Notes: generated by a model not told the origin, from the letters alone. A stretch of 52,564 nt of DNA from JBOGFC01 sp050742155 (GCA_050742155.1 JBOGFC010000114.1:1-52564); one strand, 5' to 3'; shown: positions 1 through 9,585, counted from the first letter of the stretch. A program made the numbers and translations.

Positions 1-15
1 GGGGGAGGGAGGCAG

Positions 16-498
16 TCAGCGCCTGGAGACGGTGGTCTCCTGAGTGGGGAGGTCGGCCCGGCGTCGGCGCTCTTCCTCCCCGTCGATGCTCGCAGCCTCT
101 GCCGCCCAGCTCTGGGCAGAGCGGACCTGGGCCGTCTGCGGGAGCATCAGGACCTCCTCCAGCACCACCACCTCGATGCCGCCCACCACATCGGAGATCA
201 GGTTGTACAAGACGGCTGCCAGGGTGGCCAGTCCGGTGGCCATGATGGTCCAGACCACGGCCAGGAAGACCACCGCCCGGAAGTAGGCCTCACCGTTGAC
301 GGAGAAGGTGATGGTGAGCTTCTCGGCCACCCTCGTGATGGCATCCGGGATGCCGGCGTTGACCAGCACCGACCAGAAGATGATCACCCCCAGCACGAAA
401 GCGAGCGAGGCGATGGTGTTGAAGACCAGGGAGACCTTGAGGACCGTCCACGGATCGATCTTGCGGACCAAGCGTCGGACGCGCCGAACTGATGCCAT
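16..498 (-). CDS. DUF3566-type membrane protein (gyrA-cluster)
   Basis: Protein of 160 aa with an N-terminal basic stretch, two hydrophobic segments (about residues 20-45 and 70-100) and a charged, Arg/Glu-rich C-terminal tail. The segment order and the position just after the gyrase genes match the DUF3566 membrane proteins found downstream of gyrA in Actinomycetota; the function of that family is not established. The ATG at 498 is preceded by an AAGGAG Shine-Dalgarno (SD) sequence, so a longer reading into the upstream S9 peptidase was rejected. Unlike the usual arrangement it is separated from gyrA by a peptidase gene. Confidence 0.8.
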   Translation of the reverse strand: MASVRRVRRLVRKIDPWTVLKVSLVFNTIASLAFVLGVIIFWSVLVNAGIPDAITRVAEKLTITFSVNGEAYFRAVVFLAVVWTIMATGLATLAAVLYNLISDVVGGIEVVVLEEVLMLPQTAQVRSAQSWAAEAASIDGEEERRRRADLPTQETTVSRR

Positions 499-571
499 AG
501 CTGCTCCTTGATGAGAGAGTGTAACCGAGTGGGTAGTGAACTCCGGTAAACCCATCCAGAGCGATAGCAGC

Positions 572-2398
572 TTAGCCCAGATCCGGCCCGGCGCCGATCC
601 GCTCCAGAAAAGACTCCATCCGGGATAGGTAATCGAGAACGGTATCGACCCTGGCAAAGCCGTGGCCTTCGCCCGGGTACACGGCCAGCTCCACCTCCAC
701 GCCCCGCTCCTGCAGCCGCTCGTAGATGGCCCGGGACTGCTCGAGAGGGACCGCCTCATCCTGATCTCCTTGGAGGATCAGAAGGGGCCGGTCCAGACGG
801 TCCGCCAACTGGATCGGGCTCCGCTCCTGATAGATCCGCCCGGCTTCCGGCAGCGGCCCGACCAGGCGATCCAGATAGTGCCCCTCGAAGCGGTGGGTGT
901 GGCGGGCCAGGTGCTCCAAGTCGGTCACCCCGAAGAGGTTGACCCCCCCGGCGAAGAGCTCGCCGTGCAGCGCAAGCAGCATCAGCACCAGGTATCCACC
1001 GGCGCTGCCACCCCAGGCGACCACCCGTCCCGGGTGAGCGATGCCTTCCGCCACCGCCCAGCGGGCGGCGGCCGCCGAGTCCCCGACATCCACCACGCCC
1101 CAGTTCCCGAGCAGGGCATCCCGGTACGCGCGCCCGAAGCCGGTCGACCCTCGGTAGTTCACCGCCAGCACCGCGTAGCCCCGCTCCACCCAGTACTGAA
1201 AGCCCGGAGACCAGTCATCCCGCACCTGGCCGTTCGGCCCGCCATGGCAGTAGAGCAACAACGGAAACCTCCCCGACCGGTCGGGCCGCCACAACAGGGC
1301 GTGCACCTCGGCACCACCCTCGGCCGGGAAGGAGACGGCCTCGGCCCGGACCAATCGAGCCCCTTCCCAGCCGCCCAGTCCGTCGTCGGCCAGCACGGAG
1401 GCCCGGCCCCCCTCATCGAGGGCCGCCAGCCCCCTGGGACGGTCCGATCTGGCCGTCACCAACAGCGGGGTCCTCCACCAGCTCAGCTCCCCCAGGCTGC
1501 CCTCCAGACGCCCAAAGGAGCGCAGCTCTCCGCCATCCAGCTCGACCACCGCCAGGCTGCTCGAAGCGCCCTGGTTGCGCACGACCATGATGCGATCCCC
1601 GTCCGGAGACCAGGCGAAGGTGCGTACCCGGGGCCGCCAGGGCGGGGCGCCGTGCTCGGCGGGCTCATCGACCAGGTGACGAGGCGTCCAGCTCGAGGTA
1701 TCGGCGATCCACAGGTTGAGCCATCCGGTCCGCTCGGAGACGTAGGCCAGCCAGCGCCCGTCCGGGCTGAAGCGAGGTTGTCCCACAGCCCAGCGCTCGC
1801 CGTCGACGACCCGCCGCTCATCCCCGTCGGGCCTTCCCACGACGATGCGGCCTTCGTCCCACGGCATGGAGGGCACGTCCCATTCGTGCCAGGCGACCAG
1901 GTCGCCGTCCGGGGACCAGTCCGGATCGAAGGCGAAGTCTGACTCGTTCAGGACGGAGAGGTCGCCCTCCCCGGCCGGCTTGGCCTCGAGAGGAGCCACC
2001 ACCACGTCGGTGCTCCGCTCGGTGGTGTAGACGAACGCCAGCCGGCGCCCATCCGGGCTTACCGCCGGGGCCGAGCACCGGCCCCGCAAGCCGGTCAGCT
2101 GCCTCGCCTCCCCGCCCCAATCCGGGGTGGTCCAGAGCTGGTCATCGGCACCAACGAACACCAGCCCGGTCCCGTCAGGGAGCCAGCAGAGGAAGCCTCC
2201 CCGGTAAGCGCCGCCCGCAGAGGCGGAGGGCTCGGTGGTGACCTGGCGAGGCCACCCTGAGCGAAGGTCGGCCACCCACACGTCACCGCGCTGGTTGTAA
2301 GACTCCAGGTACGCCACCCTCCCCCGGAGGTCCTCGACCGGCTCGGCCTGCTGGCGGTTGTGGGCCACCATCCCCGCCGTGATGCGTCGCTCGGTCAC
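572..2398 (-). CDS. S9 family prolyl oligopeptidase-like peptidase
   Basis: 608-aa cytoplasmic serine peptidase: an N-terminal beta-propeller of WD40/TolB-like strands (repeated SPDGR.LAFV and SPDG..I motifs, residues about 30-340) followed by an alpha/beta hydrolase domain. The nucleophile is Ser465 in WGGSAGGY, the acid is the Asp in QGDQDEAVP, and the His lies in GEGHGF near the C-terminus; the HGGPNG oxyanion motif is also present. This is the S9C (acylaminoacyl peptidase/dipeptidyl peptidase) type; the substrate cannot be told. GTG start overlaps the gyrA stop as GTGA, so it is probably translated by coupling to gyrA. No signal peptide is visible. Confidence 0.88.
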   Translation of the reverse strand: MTERRITAGMVAHNRQQAEPVEDLRGRVAYLESYNQRGDVWVADLRSGWPRQVTTEPSASAGGAYRGGFLCWLPDGTGLVFVGADDQLWTTPDWGGEARQLTGLRGRCSAPAVSPDGRRLAFVYTTERSTDVVVAPLEAKPAGEGDLSVLNESDFAFDPDWSPDGDLVAWHEWDVPSMPWDEGRIVVGRPDGDERRVVDGERWAVGQPRFSPDGRWLAYVSERTGWLNLWIADTSSWTPRHLVDEPAEHGAPPWRPRVRTFAWSPDGDRIMVVRNQGASSSLAVVELDGGELRSFGRLEGSLGELSWWRTPLLVTARSDRPRGLAALDEGGRASVLADDGLGGWEGARLVRAEAVSFPAEGGAEVHALLWRPDRSGRFPLLLYCHGGPNGQVRDDWSPGFQYWVERGYAVLAVNYRGSTGFGRAYRDALLGNWGVVDVGDSAAAARWAVAEGIAHPGRVVAWGGSAGGYLVLMLLALHGELFAGGVNLFGVTDLEHLARHTHRFEGHYLDRLVGPLPEAGRIYQERSPIQLADRLDRPLLILQGDQDEAVPLEQSRAIYERLQERGVEVELAVYPGEGHGFARVDTVLDYLSRMESFLERIGAGPDLG

Positions 2399-4857
2399 GA
2401 GATGGAGCCTATCCCTTCGCCGTCTTCCTCCAAGGGCACCAGTGCGAAGGCGGAGACCTGCCCGTCGGCGGGTAGGTTCATGACCTTCACCCCGCTGGCC
2501 TCCCGCTTCTGGCGGCTGATCTGGTCGGCCGAGATGCGGATCACCACCCCGCTCGAGGACACCACGAACACCCCGGCTCCTCTGGATACCCCCCGGGCAC
2601 CGACCAGCTCGCCTCGGCTCGTGCCGAGCCGGATCGCTTTGACACCCAACCCTGCCCGGCGCTGCTTGGGGAACTCCGCCATGGCCGTCCGCTTCCCGTA
2701 GCCACGAGCGGTGAGAAGCAGCACCTCGTCCCCGTCCACGTCGGACGCGGCGGCCACCACCCGATCACCTTCCCGCAGCCGGATACCCCTCACTCCCCGG
2801 GTGCTACGACCGGTCGGCCGGATGTCGCCCTCCCCGAAGCGGATGCCCATCCCCTGGGCGGTGAAGAGCAGCAGGTCGTTGCGGCCGTTGCTGGTGCGAA
2901 CCTCCACCACCTCGTCCCCCTCTTGCAGGTTGATGGCCACCAGCGTGGAGGAGCGGGAGTCGTACTCGGAGAACTTGGTCTTCTTGACCAGTCCTTGGCG
3001 GGTGGCCATCACCAGGTAGCGGGCCGTCTCGTAGTCACGAGTGTCGACCACCGCCTCGATGCGCTCCTCGGGACCGAGGGGAAGGACCGATTGGGCCAGG
3101 ACTCCTTTGGCGGTGCGGGACTGGCGGGGCAGGGTGTGGGCTCTGGCCCGATGAACGAGCCCCTTGTTGGTGAAGAACAACAGGTAGGCGTGTGCGGTGG
3201 TGTGGACCAGGTGAGCGATCACGTCGTCTTGCGACACCTCGGCGGCTCGCACCCCCCGACCTCCCCGGCCCTGTGTCCGGTAGGTGCTGGCCGGGACCGA
3301 CTTCAGGTAGCCGCTCGAGGAGACCGTGACGATCAGCTCGTCATCGGCGATCAGGTCCTCGAGCGCCAGCTCCCCGTCGTCGGGGATGATGCGGGTGCGC
3401 CGGGGCTCGGCGAACGCATCCCTCGCCTCCGCCAGCTCGTCCTTGATGATGGCTCGACGCCGGACCGGGTCGGCCAGGATGGCCTCCAGTTCGGCCATCA
3501 GCGTCCGCAGCTCCGCCAGCTCATCCCGCAACTTGGTGGTCTCCAGGGCGGTCAGGCGCCGCAACGGCATGTCGAGGATGGCGCGGGCCTGTATCTCGGA
3601 GAGCTCGAAGCGCTCCATCAACCGGGCCTGGGCGGTGGGGCCGTCCTCGGAGGAGCGGATCACCGCCACCACCTCGTCGATGTTCTCCACCGCCACGATG
3701 AGCCCCTCGAGGACGTGGACCCTGTCGCGCGCTTCCCCCAGGCGGTGCCGGGTGCGCCGCTCGACCACCTCCATCTGGTGATCGAGGTAATGCCCGACCA
3801 TCTCTGCCACGTTGAGGGTGCGGGGCACTCCGTCGACCAGTGCCACCATGTTGACCCCGAAGGTCTCTTGGAGCTGGGTGTTCTTGTAGAGCTGATTGAG
3901 GACCACCTGCGGGACGGCGTCCTTGCGCAGCTCGATGACCAGGCGGGTCCCCACCCGGTCCGAGGATTCGTTCCGGATGTCGGCGATGCCGGCCACCCGC
4001 TTGTCGTTGACCAGATCGGCGATCTTGGCCAGCACCCGGTCGTGGGAGACCTGGTAGGGGACCTCGGTGATCACGATGCCGGTGCGGCCTGGGCGGATCT
4101 CCTGGACGTCGGCCACCGCCCTCATCTTCACCGAGCCACGGCCGCTGGCCAGCGCCTCCCGGACGCCGGAGGTGCCCACGATGTACCCGCCGGTCGGGAA
4201 GTCGGGTCCCTTGATGAACTGCATCAGCTCCTCGGGGCTGGCATCGGGGTGGTCGATGGCATGGATGCAGGCATCGATCACCTCGCCCAGGTTGTGCGGA
4301 GGGATATTGGTGGCCATCCCGACGGCGATGCCGGTCGACCCGTTGACCAGCAGGTTGGGGAAGCGAGCCGGCAGCACCACCGGTTCCTGGACCTCGCCGG
4401 AGTAGTTGTCGACGAAGTCGACGGTGTTCTCCCGGATCCCGTCCAGGAGACGGATGGCGAGCTCGCTGAGCCGGCACTCGGTGTACCTCTGTGCCCCCGG
4501 GGGGTCGTCCACGGTCCCGAAGTTGCCCTGCGGGTCGATCAGCAGGTGCCGCAGCGAGAAATCCTGCCCCATCCGCACCAGGGCGTCATAGACGGGGGCG
4601 TCTCCGTGGGGGTGGTAGTTCCCCATCACGTCGCCCACCACCTTCGAGCACTTCCGGTGAGGAGTGGTGGGCCCGATGTTGTTGTCGAACATCGAGTAGA
4701 TGATGCGCCGCTGGACGGGCTTGAGCCCGTCTCGCACGTCGGGCAGCGCCCGGGAGACGATCACCGACATGGCGTAGTCGATGAACGCCTGCGCCATCTC
4801 CTCGTTGATGTCGACGGCCCGCGCTCCGGGGGTCTGCTCGTGTAAGCGGTCGCTCAT
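2395..4857 (-). CDS. gyrA: DNA gyrase subunit A
   Basis: 820-aa breakage-reunion subunit of gyrase, which with GyrB introduces negative supercoils. The catalytic tyrosine is Tyr125 in QRYTE; the quinolone-pocket segment reads YHPHGDAPVYD, with Ala87 at the position of E. coli Ser83. A GyrA-box variant (QGRGGRG) and six C-terminal pinwheel repeats mark it as gyrase rather than topoisomerase IV. I chose the ATG at 4857, four bases after the gyrB stop; an in-frame ATG at 4893 would add 12 residues overlapping gyrB. Neither has a strong SD, consistent with coupling to gyrB. Confidence 0.97.
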   Translation of the reverse strand: MSDRLHEQTPGARAVDINEEMAQAFIDYAMSVIVSRALPDVRDGLKPVQRRIIYSMFDNNIGPTTPHRKCSKVVGDVMGNYHPHGDAPVYDALVRMGQDFSLRHLLIDPQGNFGTVDDPPGAQRYTECRLSELAIRLLDGIRENTVDFVDNYSGEVQEPVVLPARFPNLLVNGSTGIAVGMATNIPPHNLGEVIDACIHAIDHPDASPEELMQFIKGPDFPTGGYIVGTSGVREALASGRGSVKMRAVADVQEIRPGRTGIVITEVPYQVSHDRVLAKIADLVNDKRVAGIADIRNESSDRVGTRLVIELRKDAVPQVVLNQLYKNTQLQETFGVNMVALVDGVPRTLNVAEMVGHYLDHQMEVVERRTRHRLGEARDRVHVLEGLIVAVENIDEVVAVIRSSEDGPTAQARLMERFELSEIQARAILDMPLRRLTALETTKLRDELAELRTLMAELEAILADPVRRRAIIKDELAEARDAFAEPRRTRIIPDDGELALEDLIADDELIVTVSSSGYLKSVPASTYRTQGRGGRGVRAAEVSQDDVIAHLVHTTAHAYLLFFTNKGLVHRARAHTLPRQSRTAKGVLAQSVLPLGPEERIEAVVDTRDYETARYLVMATRQGLVKKTKFSEYDSRSSTLVAINLQEGDEVVEVRTSNGRNDLLLFTAQGMGIRFGEGDIRPTGRSTRGVRGIRLREGDRVVAAASDVDGDEVLLLTARGYGKRTAMAEFPKQRRAGLGVKAIRLGTSRGELVGARGVSRGAGVFVVSSSGVVIRISADQISRQKREASGVKVMNLPADGQVSAFALVPLEEDGEGIGSIS

Positions 4858-4861
4858 GTGG

Positions 4862-6778
4862 TCAGATGTCGAGGAACCGGACGTCCCTGGCATTGTGCTG
4901 GATGAAGGCCTTGCGCTCTGCCACGTCCTCGCCCATCAAGGTGGAGAAGATCTCCTCCGCCCGGGCGGCGTCCTCCATCTCCACCCGCACCAGGGTGCGA
5001 GTCTCCGGGTTCATGGTGGTCTCCCACAGCTCGGAGGCGTTCATCTCGCCCAGCCCCTTGAAGCGGGTGGGCCTCACCTTGGGGTGCTCTCGCCGGAACT
5101 CCTCCAGGGCGGTGTCGTTGGGCAGGTAATGGACCTGCGAGCCCGCCTTCACCCGGTAGAGGGGAGGTTGGGCGATGTAGACGTAGCCCGCCTCGATCAA
5201 GCCTCGCATGTGGCGGAACAAGAGAGTGAGGAGCAAGGTGCGAATGTGGGCGCCGTCGACATCGGCGTCGGCCAGCAGGGCGATGGTGTGGTAGCGGGCC
5301 TTGCTGATGTCGAACTCGTCACCGATCCCGGTACCGACGGCGGTGATGATCCCCTGGACCTCCTCGTTCTGGAGGGCCTTGGCCAGTCGGGCCTTCTCCA
5401 CGTTGAGGATCTTGCCCCGGATGGGGAGGATCGCTTGGGTCTCCGAGTTGCGGGCCTGCTTGGCCGGACCTGCCGCCGAGTTGCCCTCCACGATGAACAG
5501 CTCGCTCTCGGCCGGATCGCGCGACGAGCAGTCGGCCAGCTTGCCGGGCAGGCTGTTGGACTCCAGGGCGGACTTGCGCCGGGTGAGCTCCCGAGCCTTG
5601 CGGGCCGCCTCGCGGGCCTTGGCGGCGGTCAGACACTTGTCGATGATTCGCCGAGCCTCCGGGGAGTTTCGCTCCAGCCACTCCGGCAGGAGACGGTTGA
5701 GGACGCGTTCCACGTAGCTGCGGATCTCGGTGTTGCCCAGCTTGGTCTTGGTCTGCCCTTCGAACTGGGGATGGCGCACTCGCAAGGAGAGCACGGCGGT
5801 GAGCCCCTCCCGGATGTCCTCACCGGTCAGGTTCTCGTCCTTGTCCTTGAGGAGCCCCTTCGACCGGGCGAATCCGTTGACGGCGTTGGTGAGCGCCTTG
5901 CGAAACCCCTCCTCGTGGGTGCCGCCTTCGTGGGTGTTGATGTTGTTGGCGAAGCTGAGGACCGCCTCGGTGTAGGTGTCGGTCCACTGCATGGCCAGGT
6001 CGAGCTCGGCGTCCTCCGAGGTATCGGACAGGTCGATGATGTGGGGGTGCAGCGGGTCCCGGGTGGTGTTGAGGTGGTTGATGAAATCGACCAGCCCGCC
6101 TCTGAACTGGAAGGTCTCCTCCAAGGCGGGCTCCTCCCGCTCGTCCCGCAGGCGGATCTCCAGTCCCTTGTTCAAAAAGGCCAGCTCCCGCAAGCGGCCG
6201 GCCACCGTCGGATGGCTGATCTGGGTCTCCTCGAAGACCTCCGGTGATGGCCAGAAGGTGATGGTGGTGCCGGTGCGCCTGGCCGGTTTCAGCTGCTCGA
6301 CCTTGGAGGCCCGGCGCCCGCCATCTTCGAACTCCTGCCGCCACAGGTGGCCATCCCGAACCACTTCGGCCACCAACCGCTTCGAGAGCGCATTGACCAC
6401 CGACACTCCTACGCCGTGCAGGCCCCCTGAAACGGTGTAGGCGCCCTGCTCGAACTTGCCTCCCGCGTGCAGGGTGGTGAGCACGACCGTCAGCGCCGAC
6501 TGGTTGGTCTTGGGGTGGGTGCCCACCGGGATCCCCCGCCCATTGTCCTTGACCGTCACGCCCTCATCGGCGCGCAGCACCACCTCGATCCGGCTGCAAT
6601 GACCGGCCATCGCCTCGTCCACAGCGTTGTCCACCACTTCCCAGATGAGGTGGTGCAGGCCTCGCGAGCCGGTCGAGCCCACGTACATGGCCGGACGCCG
6701 CCGGACCGCCTCCAACCCCTCCAAGACGGTGATGTCGCGGGCCTCGTAGGAGTTCACGACGCGCTTCGGGACGGCCAC
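4862..6778 (-). CDS. gyrB: DNA gyrase subunit B
   Basis: 638-aa ATPase subunit of gyrase. GHKL ATPase motifs (EVVDNAVDEAM, DNGRGIP, GGLHGVG) are followed by the transducer and the TOPRIM domain with DADVDGAHIRTL. The first TOPRIM motif reads EGNSAAG (Glu431, Asn433) instead of the usual EGDSAGG. GTG start at 6778 has an AAGGAG SD five bases upstream. It heads the gyrB-gyrA-peptidase run, and a TATACT -10-like hexamer lies about 70 bases upstream. Confidence 0.97.
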   Translation of the reverse strand: MAVPKRVVNSYEARDITVLEGLEAVRRRPAMYVGSTGSRGLHHLIWEVVDNAVDEAMAGHCSRIEVVLRADEGVTVKDNGRGIPVGTHPKTNQSALTVVLTTLHAGGKFEQGAYTVSGGLHGVGVSVVNALSKRLVAEVVRDGHLWRQEFEDGGRRASKVEQLKPARRTGTTITFWPSPEVFEETQISHPTVAGRLRELAFLNKGLEIRLRDEREEPALEETFQFRGGLVDFINHLNTTRDPLHPHIIDLSDTSEDAELDLAMQWTDTYTEAVLSFANNINTHEGGTHEEGFRKALTNAVNGFARSKGLLKDKDENLTGEDIREGLTAVLSLRVRHPQFEGQTKTKLGNTEIRSYVERVLNRLLPEWLERNSPEARRIIDKCLTAAKAREAARKARELTRRKSALESNSLPGKLADCSSRDPAESELFIVEGNSAAGPAKQARNSETQAILPIRGKILNVEKARLAKALQNEEVQGIITAVGTGIGDEFDISKARYHTIALLADADVDGAHIRTLLLTLLFRHMRGLIEAGYVYIAQPPLYRVKAGSQVHYLPNDTALEEFRREHPKVRPTRFKGLGEMNASELWETTMNPETRTLVRVEMEDAARAEEIFSTLMGEDVAERKAFIQHNARDVRFLDI

Positions 6779-6833
6779 GGCACTCCTTCGATCGTCGAAT
6801 GCCCCGTCGGTGACGGTGCCGACCGGGCGGCGT

Positions 6834-6852
6834 TTACACGAGTGTAAGTATA
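6834..6852 (-). promoter_or_regulatory. Candidate gyrB promoter -10 with inverted repeat
   Basis: On the minus strand TATACT (6852-6847) is a good -10 hexamer, and it abuts the inverted repeat TTACAC-GA-GTGTAA (6834-6847). The -35 is not obvious. The repeat sits where the transcript would start, so it may be an operator or a start-site element; this is inference from sequence only. Confidence 0.4.
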
Positions 6853-6890
6853 CCTTCCACCGGGCTCTCCCGGAAGCTCATCGGGGAGGG

Positions 6891-7229
6891 CTAATCCCGG
6901 CCGGTGCGCTCCGGAGCAGGGCTTTCGCGCTCGTGGTGACGGCCCACTCGAATCCGCATGGTCGTCACGACGCCGGCGCCCAACCGCTCGTCGATCCTTC
7001 GCAACAGCTCTCCGATCGCGTAGCGGAGTATGCCCGCCATCCCACCACTGTCGGCTTCGACGACCAGCTCACCCTTCCAGAGGGAGACCGGCCGGCTGTG
7101 GGCCGCCCACTGCTTGCCGGAGATCTCCTCCCACTCCTCCGCCAGCCTGATCGCCTGGCCCGGATCACCCAGCCCCAGCCCTTGCAACGCCTCCCCCAGT
7201 GGCCCACGGATGGGCTGGAGCTCGCTCAC
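6891..7229 (-). CDS. DUF721 (DciA-like) protein
   Basis: 112-aa protein with the DUF721 fold signature (W..I.G..WAAHSRPVSLWKGELVV, then SG.MAGILRYA..ELLRRI). In bacteria lacking DnaC/DnaI, DciA of this family is associated with loading the DnaB helicase; the position between recF and gyrB is the standard actinobacterial one (Rv0004 in M. tuberculosis). GTG start overlaps the recF stop as GTGA. C-terminus is short and charged. Confidence 0.85.
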   Translation of the reverse strand: MSELQPIRGPLGEALQGLGLGDPGQAIRLAEEWEEISGKQWAAHSRPVSLWKGELVVEADSGGMAGILRYAIGELLRRIDERLGAGVVTTMRIRVGRHHERESPAPERTGRD

Positions 7230-8314
7230 CAGACCGCACCGGCGCCCACGGTCCAGCGGCGGCAGTCGAGGGGCACCTCCTCGGCGCGAGCCGAGGTGAT
7301 GAAGATCTGGGTCGGGGGCAGCAGGTCGACCAGACCCGCCGCTCGCTTGGCATCCAACTCCGAGAACACGTCGTCGAGCAGCAGGACGGGAGGTTCTCCC
7401 ATCCGCTCTTCCAGCGCCCGGGCCGTGCCCAGTCGCAGGGCCAGCAACAGGGACCGCTGTTCCCCCTGGCTGGCCGAGGTTCGGGCGTCGCGATCCTCGA
7501 GAAGCACCACTGGCTCATCACGATGCGGACCTACACCGGTCGTCCCCCGTTCCAGGTCCTTCGATCGGGTGGACCGCAAGGCCTCCTCCAGCCTGGCGGC
7601 GAGCCCCTGCCCCCCCTCATCCGCGAGACTCCCGCCCCAGGACGACCGATATCCCCAGGACAACCCCGCGTGGGTCCCCGCCAGATCCCCGTAGAGGGCG
7701 CTCGCGTGCTCCACGGTGACCCGGGCCGCCTCCCCTCGCCGTTGTACGACTCGCCCGCCCGCCCGAGCGAGACGCACCTCCCAGGTCTCCATGCCTAGCT
7801 GGTCGGAGCGGCGTTCACGAAGCAGGGCGTTCCGGTGGCGGAGCAGCCGCTCGTACTCGGCCTGCTCGGCCGCGGCGGCCGGCCAGAGCTGGCAGGCCAC
7901 ACCGTCCAGGAACAACCGACGCTCACCCGGGCCCCGCTTGATCACGTTCAGATCCTCGGGCACGAAAGCCACCACTCTCATGTGGTCAAGAACCTCGACC
8001 GCCCGAGCCAAGCGCTTCCGGTTGGCCAAGGCCCTCCGCCGGCCGTCTCGAGGAAGCTCCACCTCAATGAGCGCTTGCCGCTCTTTTCTCTCGACTTCCC
8101 CGCGCACCACCAACCCGGAGGCGTCCCATTCGATCATCGCCCGCTCCGGTGCTCCTCGAAACGACCGCAACGACCCCAGGTACCCGATCGCCTCGAGGAG
8201 GTTGGTCTTGCCCGCCGCGTTCTCCCCCACCACCAGGTTGCAACCCTGCTCGGGAACAAACCGCAGGCTCGGATACGACCTGAACCCGCTCAGCTCCAAC
8301 CAGCGCAGCCGCAC
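7226..8314 (-). CDS. recF: DNA replication/repair protein RecF
   Basis: 362-aa SMC-like ATPase acting in gap repair and RecA loading. Walker A is GENAAGKTN near residue 30, the ABC signature is SQGEQRSLLLAL and Walker B is VLLLDDVFSELD. GTG start lies two bases after the dnaN stop, within the classic dnaA-dnaN-recF-DUF721-gyrB order. Full length for the family. Confidence 0.96.
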   Translation of the reverse strand: MRLRWLELSGFRSYPSLRFVPEQGCNLVVGENAAGKTNLLEAIGYLGSLRSFRGAPERAMIEWDASGLVVRGEVERKERQALIEVELPRDGRRRALANRKRLARAVEVLDHMRVVAFVPEDLNVIKRGPGERRLFLDGVACQLWPAAAAEQAEYERLLRHRNALLRERRSDQLGMETWEVRLARAGGRVVQRRGEAARVTVEHASALYGDLAGTHAGLSWGYRSSWGGSLADEGGQGLAARLEEALRSTRSKDLERGTTGVGPHRDEPVVLLEDRDARTSASQGEQRSLLLALRLGTARALEERMGEPPVLLLDDVFSELDAKRAAGLVDLLPPTQIFITSARAEEVPLDCRRWTVGAGAVW

Positions 8315-8316
8315 TC

Positions 8317-9396
8317 TCAGATACGGACCGGCATCAGCAGATACAGAAAATACGGGTCGTCCACCCCGCGGATGACGGCCGGCTTTTGGCCGTCCACGAG
8401 CTCGATCTGCACCTGCTCTGCATCGACCACACCCACCCCATCGGTCAGGTAGCGTGGGTTGAAGGCGATGGTCACTTCCTCGCCCCGATACTCGCCTTTG
8501 ATGAACTCCGTCTCGCCCCCGATCTCCTGACGACTCACCGTCAACTCGGTGCCGTCCGGGGCCATTTTCATTCGTACCGGGATGTGGTCCTCGGCCACCA
8601 ACGCCGCCCGGCCCAGCGCCTCGAGTAGATCTTCTCTCGCAACCACCAGGATGTTTGGGTACTGATCGGGGAGGAGCTGCCGGTAGTTCGGGAAGCTCCC
8701 TTCGATCAGCCTCGTGCTGAGTGTTCCCTTCTCCGAGCGAAACGCGGCCTCCCGCTCCCCGACGGCCACCTCGGTCTTGACCGATCCCACCGTCCGGCTC
8801 AGCTCCCGCAGTGCCCGGGCCGGCACCAGGGCGTCCCTACCAGTCTTCACACCCGGGAGGTCACACACCGCCAAGCGATAGGAGTCCGTGGCCACCAGAC
8901 GGAGGTCCTCCTTCCCCCCTTCGAGCAACACCCCAGTCAGGATTGGTCGAGCCGCGTCGCCCGACGCGGCCACACTTACCTGAGCCACTGCCGCCTCGAG
9001 ACGGCCTCCCTCCACCTCCACACCACCACTGAAGTCCGGCTCCGTCAGCCGCGGAAAGTCGTCGATCACCATCTCCCGCAAGCGAAAGCGAGGCCCACCT
9101 CCCAGAATCTCAACCTCACCGTCCTCCGTGCCAACCGTCACCGCTCCCGGAGGAAGCTTCCGAATCGCCTCACTCGCCAACCGAGCCGGCACGACCGTCT
9201 CCCCCTCTTCCAACACCTCGACCTCCGTCGAGCTCCTCACCACCATCTCGAGGTCGGTGCCCACCACCTGGAGAGCGTTGCCGACGGCGCGACACCAAAG
9301 CCCTTGCAAAATCGGCAGCGCCGATCGCAACCCCACTGCTCGGCTGGCACGTCCGAACACCTCGGCCAGATCGTCTCTCTCTCCCCTGATACGCAC
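8317..9396 (-). CDS. dnaN: DNA polymerase III sliding clamp (beta subunit)
   Basis: 359 aa, the three-domain beta clamp that tethers Pol III to DNA. Recognisable are the N-terminal LAEVFGRASRAVG, the middle RPILTGVLLEG and the C-terminal LYLLMPVRI ending, which forms part of the clamp-binding pocket. GTG start with a GAGGAAGG SD. Lies 189 bases downstream of dnaA. Confidence 0.97.
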   Translation of the reverse strand: MRIRGERDDLAEVFGRASRAVGLRSALPILQGLWCRAVGNALQVVGTDLEMVVRSSTEVEVLEEGETVVPARLASEAIRKLPPGAVTVGTEDGEVEILGGGPRFRLREMVIDDFPRLTEPDFSGGVEVEGGRLEAAVAQVSVAASGDAARPILTGVLLEGGKEDLRLVATDSYRLAVCDLPGVKTGRDALVPARALRELSRTVGSVKTEVAVGEREAAFRSEKGTLSTRLIEGSFPNYRQLLPDQYPNILVVAREDLLEALGRAALVAEDHIPVRMKMAPDGTELTVSRQEIGGETEFIKGEYRGEEVTIAFNPRYLTDGVGVVDAEQVQIELVDGQKPAVIRGVDDPYFLYLLMPVRI

Positions 9397-9585
9397 AGTG
9401 TTTGCCTTCCTCTGTGACTACTAGGTGTCTTTATACAAGAACAGTAGGGACAGTAGGGGGTGTGGATTGTGGGAAAAGTTGGAAATCACCGGAGGGGCCC
9501 GGGATCCGACGGCCACAGGAGATGGGGAAGAAGGGGTGAGATGACCACAGGCGATCGAAGGGCGGTGGGCTGGGAGTGGACAAGC
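9397..9585. promoter_or_regulatory. dnaA-dnaN intergenic region with degenerate DnaA boxes
   Basis: 189 bases without a gene. It contains three 7-of-9 matches to the DnaA box TTATCCACA: TGTGGATTG (9461-9469) and TGTGGGAAA (9469-9477), overlapping by one base, and AGTGGACAA (9575-9583), all on the minus strand sense. A short AT-richer patch (9430-9440) lies between them and dnaN. In Actinomycetota this interval commonly holds part or all of oriC, and the dnaN promoter should also lie here. Confidence 0.5.

Noticed and set aside
2923..4845. Long plus-strand ORF opposite gyrA
   Set aside because: Shadow of gyrA in GC-rich DNA; its translation is Asp/His/Gly-rich and matches no family.
4781..6247. 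Long plus-strand ORF opposite gyrB
   Set aside because: Same reason; gyrB on the minus strand is a perfect family match.
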